A stretch of DNA of 64,000 nucleotides from Qipengyuania vulgaris (GTDB lineage Bacteria; Pseudomonadota; Alphaproteobacteria; Sphingomonadales; Sphingomonadaceae): NCBI RefSeq assembly GCF_009827325.1, contig NZ_WTYC01000003.1, positions 248,001-312,000 on the forward strand. The letters run 5' to 3'. Of this stretch, positions 28,014 to 34,837 are shown in pieces. The position numbers and the translations under genes are program-made. The notes beneath the pieces were generated by a model. It was not told where the DNA came from. It saw nothing but the letters and a program-made list of their open reading frames with translations, and did no database searches. The stretch's first letter is position 1; each line of letters begins with the position of its first letter.

Positions 28014-28913
28014 TCACTTGCCTTCGTTCATGATTGCGGGCGCATCGGCGGGGGCGGTTTCGGGCGACCAGCGCGTGCCTTCGGGATAGACCTCTTCAAG
28101 GGTGCCTTTCAGCGAATCCCCGTAGACGGGGTTCGGGAAGACGAACCAGCCATTGCCCCATAGCTGTGCGAGGTCGCCCCGCGCGGCGAGTTCGCGCCGC
28201 TCCTGGGGGGCGAGCTCGTCATCGTTGAACACATCTGCGAAGTCTCCGAGGTTGTCACCCGCGAGCGCTATGACGCAGTAGCGCTCGGCGATCAGCGCAC
28301 GGCGGCCGTCCTTGCCGCCGCCTCCGCCATCGTCGCCGCGAAGGTACAGCGTGTCGCGGTGGACTGCCTCGCCGAGGCCAGCCGCAGCGATGGCCCTGGC
28401 CGCACCTTTGGGGCTGAATTCGCGATTGGTGTTGAAGACCGGGGTAATGCCCGCTTCACGCAGGCGGCGAAGGCCGGTCACTGCTCCCGGAACGGGCCGG
28501 ACGTAGCTTGCGCCCGTCTCTTCCCAGCGCTTCCAGCTTTCGCTCGAATAGCTCTGGCCGGTCGAGGCAGTCCAGTATTCATAGCCGAGGTTGAGGATCA
28601 ACGTCTCGTCCACGTCGAACACCACCGCCAGCGGTTTCCAGCTATCGCCGCGGGCGCAGCTCTGTGGGCCGGAAACGTCACCGCCGATACCCATGGCTAC
28701 CGATTGCGGCACGCGCCGTTCGCGCGCGCGGGCGACGGCATAGTCGGCAAGATTGCGCCATGCCTGGATCGAGACGCCGGCCGCCTCGCCAGAGCCATAG
28801 AGCCATTGCATCGTGTCCGGTGCATCGGTCGAGGCTGTAGGCGCTTCGGAGGCAGGGACGGTCGCGCAGGCGCCTAGCGAAAGAGCCGCCAGCGAAGCAA
28901 GGGCCGTGCGCAT
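28014..28913 (-). CDS. HAD-superfamily acid phosphatase, e(P4)-type lipoprotein
   Basis: The 299-residue product has a lipoprotein signal ([16 protein letters not shown], lipobox LGAC), so it is probably anchored to the outer or inner membrane with the enzyme in the periplasm. HAD motif I is [28 protein letters not shown] and LAGDNLGDF supply the other loops, in the manner of haemophilus lipoprotein e(P4) and class B/C acid phosphatases that hydrolyse nucleoside monophosphates. The ATG at 28913 overlaps the scoA stop (TGATG). A GTG at 28916 is an alternative start. Its place between scoA and scoB is unusual. Confidence 0.88.
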   Translation of the reverse strand: MRTALASLAALSLGACATVPASEAPTASTDAPDTMQWLYGSGEAAGVSIQAWRNLADYAVARARERRVPQSVAMGIGGDVSGPQSCARGDSWKPLAVVFDVDETLILNLGYEYWTASTGQSYSSESWKRWEETGASYVRPVPGAVTGLRRLREAGITPVFNTNREFSPKGAARAIAAAGLGEAVHRDTLYLRGDDGGGGGKDGRRALIAERYCVIALAGDNLGDFADVFNDDELAPQERRELAARGDLAQLWGNGWFVFPNPVYGDSLKGTLEEVYPEGTRWSPETAPADAPAIMNEGK

Positions 28914-29620
28914 CACGCCACCTTCCGTTCGCGGGTCGTCACGAATTCGATCTTCTTGTCATAGGGCGCGCCCACGATCATGCGCTGGACGTAGACGCCG
29001 GGCAAGTGGATGCAGTCGGGATCGAGACTGCCCACCGGTACGATCTCTTCGACCTCGACCACGCAGACCTTGCCGCAGGTTGCGGCGGGCTGGTTGAAAT
29101 TGCGTGCTGTCTTGCGGAAGACGAGGTTGCCGGTTTCGTCCGCCTTCCATGCCTTCACGATGGCGAGGTCGGCAAAAATTCCCTGCTCGAGGATGTAATC
29201 CTCGCCGTGGAAGGTCTTCACCTCCTTGCCTTCCGCCACCTGTGTGCCGACGCCGGTCTTGGTGTAGAACCCCGGTATGCCTGCGCCGCCTGCCCGCATG
29301 CGTTCGGCCAGCGTCCCTTGCGGGCAGAATTCGACTTCGAGCTCGCCGGACAGGAATTGTCGCTCGAACTCCTTGTTTTCGCCGACATAGGAGGAGATCA
29401 TTTTCTTCACCTGCTGGGTGCGCAGCAGCATGCCGATGCCTTCGTTATCGATCCCGGCATTGTTGCTGGCGAAGGTGAGGCCCTTGACGCCGCTCTCGCG
29501 AATGGCGGTCAGAAGGCGTTCGGGAATGCCGCAGAGGCCGAAGCCCCCGCTGGCGATCAGCATGTCGTCTTCGAGCAACCCGTCGAGGGCAGAAGCGGCG
29601 TCGGGAAAAAGCTTGTTCAT
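28913..29620 (-). CDS. scoA: 3-oxoacid CoA-transferase, subunit A
   Basis: The 235-residue alpha subunit has DMLIASGGFGLCGIPE near the N-terminus, the SNNAGIDNEGIGMLL segment, a substrate loop with GIPGFYTKTGVGTQVAEGKE and a C-terminal DPDCIHLPGVYVQRM. It pairs with subunit B (27347-28012) to form the family I CoA-transferase used in ketone-body or short-chain acid use. It leads the operon scoA, acid phosphatase, scoB, CaiB-type gene. GGAGGTCCG lies just upstream of the ATG at 29620. Confidence 0.94.
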   Translation of the reverse strand: MNKLFPDAASALDGLLEDDMLIASGGFGLCGIPERLLTAIRESGVKGLTFASNNAGIDNEGIGMLLRTQQVKKMISSYVGENKEFERQFLSGELEVEFCPQGTLAERMRAGGAGIPGFYTKTGVGTQVAEGKEVKTFHGEDYILEQGIFADLAIVKAWKADETGNLVFRKTARNFNQPAATCGKVCVVEVEEIVPVGSLDPDCIHLPGVYVQRMIVGAPYDKKIEFVTTRERKVA

Positions 29621-29911
29621 CGGACCTCCGTTACGGCTTGGCTGCTAGCGCCGTGTCAGGGATAAGTCACCCCCGGAACAGGCGGGTCCTCACCGTACTC
29701 CGCCGGAGGCCGCTGTAATTGAACCTCGGCCCGCGTCGGCTTGCCTGCCGGTCGACCTGTCAGACTGGAAGCCAGAACCAGCGGCAGGAGCTTGCGTTTC
29801 GCTGCACTTGCGAGAGTAGCCGCTGTATAGGCATCCTGAATTCAGGCACTTACGCAACTCACTTGCGCCTTATGCAACAATTCTTGTTCTTTTCGCACTT
29901 GCACAATAGAT

Positions 29912-29997
29912 GCTGCCGGAGCATATGTCGCCCTGCCTTTCAGGCATCCTCTCCCAAGACTTTTCCAGCCCGGTTGGTTCGCCAGCCGGGCTTTTTT
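29912..29997 (+). ncRNA. Candidate small RNA ending at a strong terminator
   Basis: A strong plus-strand intrinsic terminator (29966-29997) lies in an intergenic space with no plus-strand gene upstream for more than 4 kb, so it must end a short transcript. A possible -35/-10 pair TTGTTC/ATAGAT lies at 29884-29911, giving an RNA of about 80 nt. The sequence is not one I recognise (not 6S, tmRNA or SRP). The start is a guess. Confidence 0.3.
29966..29997 (+). terminator. Strong intrinsic terminator in the scoA/CDC48 intergenic region
   Basis: The stem AGCCCGG / CCGGGCT with an inner GG/CC pair is followed by TTTTTT (29991-29996) and CTTG. It points to the plus strand. The CDC48-type gene lies downstream, so it either ends an upstream small RNA or attenuates read-through into that gene. 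Confidence 0.8.
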
Positions 29998-30113
29998 CTT
30001 GTCCGCCAGCCTCTCAGTTGCGGACCCCCAAGCCCTCTCGCTCATTGCATGTCTGTCACCCGTCCCCATCTGCGGGGCGGAAATTGCACGAAATTGCGAG
30101 GGAGTTACCCCAG

Positions 30114-32441
30114 ATGGCCGATGCGGATGCTGCGACGACGGCGGTAGAGGATAAGACAGTCAGGCTGCAGGTCGCCGCGGCACGACAGGAAGAGAGCGGT
30201 CGGGGCATTGCCAGAATGCCGCGCTCCACCTTCCAGGCGCTCGGCATCACCGAGGGCGACCCGGTGGAAATCGTCGGCAAGCGTGCCACCGTGGCCATCG
30301 CCATGTCCGCCTATGACGAGGACCAGTCGATCGAGGTCATCCGGCTCGACGGGCTCCAGCGCGGCAATGCGGAAGTCGGTTCGGGCGAGCACGTCAAGGT
30401 GAAGGCCGCCGAGTCGCGTCCCGCCACGCGCGTCGTCTTCGCCCCCGCCAATCGCGACATGCGGCTGCAGGGCCCGGCACAGGCGCTCAAGCGCAATTTT
30501 GCCGGCAAGCCTCTCACTGCAGGCGATCTGGTGGCCACCACTGGCCAGCAGCCTGTCCAGAACATGCCGCCCGAAGTGCGCCGCATGTTCAATGCGCCAG
30601 CCTATGCGCTGACCCAGATTCGCCTCTCGGTCGTTTCGACGAGCCCCAAGGGCATCGTCCATATCGACGAGAATACCGAAGTCGAACTGCGCGCCGAGTT
30701 CGAGGCACCGCGCGATGCGCGTGCAGTAGTGAACTATGACGATGTCGGCGGGATCGAGGATACCATTCAGGCGCTGCGCGAAATGGTCGAACTGCCGCTG
30801 CGCTATCCCGAACTCTTCACACGGCTCGGCGTCGATCCGCCCAAGGGCGTGCTGCTCCATGGTCCTCCCGGAACCGGCAAAACCCGGTTGGCTCAGGCAG
30901 TAGCCAACGAAAGCGATGCCAATTTCTTCGCCATCAACGGCCCCGAAATCATGGGCTCTGGCTATGGCGACAGCGAAAAGGCGCTGCGGCAGGTGTTCGA
31001 GCAGGCGACCAAGGCCGCGCCTGCGATCATCTTCATCGACGAGATCGATTCCATCGCCCCCAAGCGTGATCGCGTGCCCGGCGAGGCAGAAAAGCGCCTT
31101 GTCGCGCAATTGCTGACGCTGATGGACGGGCTGGAATCGCGCTCGAACCTGGTGGTTATCGCGGCAACGAACCGTCCGGAAGCGATCGATGAGGCGCTCC
31201 GCAGGCCGGGCCGGTTCGACCGCGAAATCGTCATCGGTGTACCCGACGAGAAGGGCCGCCGAGAAATCCTGGGTATCCACACCCGCGGTATGCCGCTCGG
31301 CGACAAGGTCGACCTGGCGGAGCTTGCCAAGGCGACTTACGGCTTTGTCGGCGCGGATATCGCCGCCCTGACGCGTGAGGCGGCAATCGATGCGGTGCGC
31401 CGGATCATGCCCAAGATCGACCTGGATGAGCGCACCATTCCGACCGAAGTGCTCGACGAACTTTACGTCGGCCGCGAGGATTTCCTTTCGGCGCTGAAGC
31501 GTGTCCAGCCCAGCGCGATGCGCGAAGTGATGGTCCAGGTGCCCAATGTTGGCTGGTCCGACATTGGCGGAGTCGGCGATGCCGTTGAGAAGCTGAAGGA
31601 AGGCATCGAGCTCCCGCTGAAGAACCCCGACGCCTTCCATCGGCTAGGGATCAGGCCTGCAAAGGGTTTCCTGCTCTATGGCCCGCCGGGCACGGGCAAG
31701 ACGCTGCTGGCCAAGGCAGTGGCCAAGGAAGCCGAAGCGAACTTCATCTCAATGAAATCGAGCGATTTGCTGTCCAAATGGTATGGCGAGAGCGAGCAGC
31801 AGATCGCACGTATGTTCAAGCGGGCTCGCGCAGTGGCTCCATGCGTCGTCTTCATCGACGAGATCGACAGCCTGGTCCCCGCCCGCGGAAGCGGGCAGAG
31901 CGAGCCGCAGGTCACGGGCCGGGTGGTCAATACGATTCTAGCCGAGATGGATGGGCTGGAAGAGCTCCAATCCGTCGTGGTCATTGGCGCGACCAATCGC
32001 CCGACACTGGTCGATCCTGCCCTGTTACGCCCGGGCCGGTTCGATGAACTGGTTTATGTGGGCACGCCCGACAAGGCGGGACGGGCGCAGATACTTGGGA
32101 TTCATACGCAGAACATGCCATTGGCCGCGGACGTCGATCTCGGCGATATCGCTGGCAAGACCGAGCGCTTCACCGGCGCCGACCTCGAGGATGTGGTCCG
32201 GCGGGCAGGGCTGAACGCCCTGAAACGCGCTGGCGGCGATGTGCAGGAGGTTACCTCCGCCGATTTCGCCGAAGCGCTAGAGGACAGCCGCGCCACGGTA
32301 ACCAGCCAGATGGAAGCCGAATACAAGAAGATGCGCGGGGAGCTGAAAAAGCGAGCGGCAGAGGTCCAGCCGATCGGTTTCATCCACGAAGGCATGGTCG
32401 AAAGTACCCGTGACGCCAAGCACGGCACCGAGAAAAGCTAG
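30114..32441 (+). CDS. CDC48/VCP-type AAA+ ATPase
   Basis: The 775-residue protein has a CDC48-like N-terminal double-psi barrel part (about residues 15-190, with SGRGIARMPRSTFQALGITEG) and two AAA+ modules. D1 has Walker A GPPGTGKT near residue 249 and Walker B IIFIDEIDSIAPKRD. D2 has Walker A GPPGTGKT near 522 and Walker B VVFIDEIDSLVPARG. D1 and D2 arginine fingers are likely in RRPGRFDREI and LRPGRFDELV. The archaeal/eukaryal p97 relatives unfold protein substrates. Partners in bacteria are poorly defined. GAGGGAG upstream of ATG 30114 decides the start. Confidence 0.94.
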   Translation: MADADAATTAVEDKTVRLQVAAARQEESGRGIARMPRSTFQALGITEGDPVEIVGKRATVAIAMSAYDEDQSIEVIRLDGLQRGNAEVGSGEHVKVKAAESRPATRVVFAPANRDMRLQGPAQALKRNFAGKPLTAGDLVATTGQQPVQNMPPEVRRMFNAPAYALTQIRLSVVSTSPKGIVHIDENTEVELRAEFEAPRDARAVVNYDDVGGIEDTIQALREMVELPLRYPELFTRLGVDPPKGVLLHGPPGTGKTRLAQAVANESDANFFAINGPEIMGSGYGDSEKALRQVFEQATKAAPAIIFIDEIDSIAPKRDRVPGEAEKRLVAQLLTLMDGLESRSNLVVIAATNRPEAIDEALRRPGRFDREIVIGVPDEKGRREILGIHTRGMPLGDKVDLAELAKATYGFVGADIAALTREAAIDAVRRIMPKIDLDERTIPTEVLDELYVGREDFLSALKRVQPSAMREVMVQVPNVGWSDIGGVGDAVEKLKEGIELPLKNPDAFHRLGIRPAKGFLLYGPPGTGKTLLAKAVAKEAEANFISMKSSDLLSKWYGESEQQIARMFKRARAVAPCVVFIDEIDSLVPARGSGQSEPQVTGRVVNTILAEMDGLEELQSVVVIGATNRPTLVDPALLRPGRFDELVYVGTPDKAGRAQILGIHTQNMPLAADVDLGDIAGKTERFTGADLEDVVRRAGLNALKRAGGDVQEVTSADFAEALEDSRATVTSQMEAEYKKMRGELKKRAAEVQPIGFIHEGMVESTRDAKHGTEKS

Positions 32442-33517
32442 CCTTGCATGGCCCGCTGGTTCGCCGCCTCCACCTCGAGGCGGTGGCGGATCAGCGCGCC
32501 GGGCTGGTTCTGCCTCAGCCATGTCACCATGTGCTCCCTGACCTCGCAGCGCAGGGTCCAGAGATCGCCGATCGTGTCGGCGCTCATCGACAGGCGGAGC
32601 TCGATGCTCTCGGGATAGGCCTCGGTCATCAGCAGGGCGAGGTTGCGGCCATCCCACAAGGGGTGTGCTTTCACGAACCGCTCGAATTCCTCCCGGATCG
32701 GTTCGACCTCGGCGGCCGGATCGAGATGGAGCATGACCGGCCCGGTGAGTTTCTCGCTCACGCGTGACCAATTCTCGAAACTCTGGTCGAGAAACCGGAG
32801 GGTAGGCACCACGAGAACGCGTTCGTCCCAGGTACGAACAGTGACATAGCTCATCCGGATTTCCTCCACCCTCCCGGTCTCCCCGTCGACCCTCACGAGG
32901 TCGCCGATCCGAAGCGGCTGGGTCAGCGCCATCTGCAATCCGGCGATCAGAGATTTCAGAGCAGGCTGCGCAGCGGCACCCACTGCCAGGGCAGCCAGAC
33001 CGGCCGATGCCAGCATCGTCGTGCCGACATCGCGTACGCCCGGGATGTTCAGCATGATCAGCGAAATGGTCACGATGACGATCGCCACGCGGGCGGTCCG
33101 GGACAGAATGGCGATCCGTGTACGATAGCCGCGGTTGGCAACCTCGTCGCCGGTCAGTTCGAGCTGGCGCTCGTATCCGGCGGCAAGGCCTTTTACCAGG
33201 GCGAACGCCGCCCAGCCGACTACGGCAGGCGTGAGAAAGCGGGCAAACACGTCCCAGCCATTGCCGACCAGGGCATCGTTCTCGGCGGCGATGGAGATGG
33301 CGAAAGCGACCATCGCCCAGCGCACGGGATTGCGGATTTTCTCGACGACTACATCGTCCATCTGGCTGGTCGATGCGCGGGTAATCCTGCGCAGGATCGC
33401 AAACACTACCCAGTGCAGGATCAACGCACCAAGCAGTGCGCCGCCAAGTGCAATCAGCATGTGGATCAGGCCTTCCTGGGAGATCGGCCAATTATCGGGA
33501 TGGTAGCGTTCGAGCAT
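32438..33517 (-). CDS. Mechanosensitive ion channel, MscS family
   Basis: The predicted protein of about 359 residues has helices near residues 15-37, 56-75, 85-105, 125-145 and 155-175. The MscS pore and beta-domain pattern follows (AGLAALAVGAAAQPALKSLIAGLQMALTQPLRIGDLVRVDGETGRVE and VLVVPTLRFLDQSFENWSR). I use the ATG at 33517 (MLERYHPDNW) because the ATG at 33577 would overlap the upstream kinase gene by 47 bp. Neither start has a clear ribosome site. The stop overlaps the convergent CDC48-type gene by four bases. It is one of four MscS-family genes here. Confidence 0.85.
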   Translation of the reverse strand: MLERYHPDNWPISQEGLIHMLIALGGALLGALILHWVVFAILRRITRASTSQMDDVVVEKIRNPVRWAMVAFAISIAAENDALVGNGWDVFARFLTPAVVGWAAFALVKGLAAGYERQLELTGDEVANRGYRTRIAILSRTARVAIVIVTISLIMLNIPGVRDVGTTMLASAGLAALAVGAAAQPALKSLIAGLQMALTQPLRIGDLVRVDGETGRVEEIRMSYVTVRTWDERVLVVPTLRFLDQSFENWSRVSEKLTGPVMLHLDPAAEVEPIREEFERFVKAHPLWDGRNLALLMTEAYPESIELRLSMSADTIGDLWTLRCEVREHMVTWLRQNQPGALIRHRLEVEAANQRAMQG

Positions 33518-33530
33518 CAAGTGATCGTCA

Positions 33531-34835
33531 CTATGGAGCAGGGGTAGGGCTTGCAAGGGGCGTACGCCCTTCGACATAAGGGAGGTCGATCGTGACCTCC
33601 AGCCCGTCGGGTTTGAACTCCCGCGTCAACGTGCCGCCGAATTGACGTGCCGCGCTTTCCATCAGGAGACTTCCGAACCCCTTGCGTTCGGGCTGTCTCT
33701 CTACAGGCACACCGCTTTCACGCCATGTCAGGTGGATACAATCGCCGATCCATTTCCATGAGATGTCGATCTGCCCGCCATTGGCCCACGCCCCGTACTT
33801 TACGGCATTGGTGGTCAGTTCATGGAAAACCAGACCAAGGGGTGTGATGCGTTTGGCGGGCAAAAGCACTTCGGGGCCGCCGATCGTCGCCGGCTGACTC
33901 TGCGACCGATAGGGTGCGAGTGTCGTTTCGATCAGCGTCTCAAGCGAGGCAAGCTCGCGATCCAATTCGCCCTGGCTTACCTCATGCGCGGTCAGCAACG
34001 CACGTACACGCTGCGCGATCGCATCGGTGACCGGCTTGGCTTCGGGCTTGTCCTTGGCGCTCATCTGTATGATCGCCAGAACCACGGCGAACAGGTTCTT
34101 CACACGGTGGTTCAACTCCCGTGCCAGAAGGTCCGCACGGTCTCGTGCCTCGCCAACCACCACTGCCTGTGCGGCTTCGGCCTGGTGCCGGGCAGCACGC
34201 GAAACGAGACGCGAACCCAACAGGATTGCGATCAGCAGCAGCGCGATCAATGTGCCGAGCAAGGGCAGCACACGGCCTTCGATCCTGGCGGTTTCTTCCG
34301 CCTGCTCGGCCAACAGGCGGCGCTCGATCTCTTCCATCTCGTCGAGTGCCCGGCGCAACCTTTCCATCGTTTCCTGACCCTCGTCAGTCAGGATGGCCCG
34401 TCTTGCATCGAGAAGTCGCCCGTCTTCGAGCAGGATGATCGTATTCTCCATCTCGGAGAATTTTGCACGCGCCAGGGCATCGATCTCGTCGAGAAGCTCC
34501 TGCTGCCTCGTCGTCGCATTGTCTGAAAGGAGTGTGCGCAGCCGCCGCAAGGTCGGCTCGATTTGCTCACTGCCCTTGCTGTACGGCTCGAGGTAGCGCC
34601 GGTCGAGCGTGATAAGATAGCCGCGCTGCCCGGTCTCGCCGTTCAGCGTGGCGGTATCGACCCGGCCAAGTTGCTCGATAATCTCGGCAGTCAGCTGGGA
34701 CCGGCTACGCTGTTGACGCTCGGATTCAACCGTCTGGAAGACGAGAAAGATGAGTCCGAGCATTGCCGCTGCGATGAACAGCAGCACGGCAGCGTTGGGC
34801 AGCCTGCTTCCCCAGCGAAAGCGGTTCCAGACCAT
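33531..34835 (-). CDS. CHASE3-domain sensor histidine kinase (HWE/HisKA_2-type)
   Basis: The 434-residue protein has an N-terminal helix (about 14-34), an extracytoplasmic CHASE3-like region with the typical ATLNGETGQRGYLITLD, a second helix near 190-212 and a dimerisation/phosphoacceptor segment. That segment, LLARELNHRVKNLFAVV, carries the His of ELNHRVKN and is typical of HWE/HisKA_2 kinases. An HATPase domain follows (FHELTTNAVKYGAWA, GFGSLLMESAARQFGG). No response regulator gene is next to it. The ATG at 34835 follows the polA stop by two bases, so it is probably in a polA transcript. Its partner is unknown. Confidence 0.9.
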   Translation of the reverse strand: MVWNRFRWGSRLPNAAVLLFIAAAMLGLIFLVFQTVESERQQRSRSQLTAEIIEQLGRVDTATLNGETGQRGYLITLDRRYLEPYSKGSEQIEPTLRRLRTLLSDNATTRQQELLDEIDALARAKFSEMENTIILLEDGRLLDARRAILTDEGQETMERLRRALDEMEEIERRLLAEQAEETARIEGRVLPLLGTLIALLLIAILLGSRLVSRAARHQAEAAQAVVVGEARDRADLLARELNHRVKNLFAVVLAIIQMSAKDKPEAKPVTDAIAQRVRALLTAHEVSQGELDRELASLETLIETTLAPYRSQSQPATIGGPEVLLPAKRITPLGLVFHELTTNAVKYGAWANGGQIDISWKWIGDCIHLTWRESGVPVERQPERKGFGSLLMESAARQFGGTLTREFKPDGLEVTIDLPYVEGRTPLASPTPAP

Positions 34836-34837
34836 GA

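Larger units (their letters stand above)
29621..30113. other. 493-bp intergenic region between divergent scoA and CDC48-type gene
   Basis: The region contains the scoA upstream segment, a candidate small-RNA gene ending at the intrinsic terminator 29966-29997, and a leader of about 115 bp before the CDC48-type ATG. The left part (29700-29850) shows no convincing protein frame. A candidate promoter (TTGTTC, 16 bp, ATAGAT at 29884-29911) precedes the small-RNA candidate. Confidence 0.7.
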
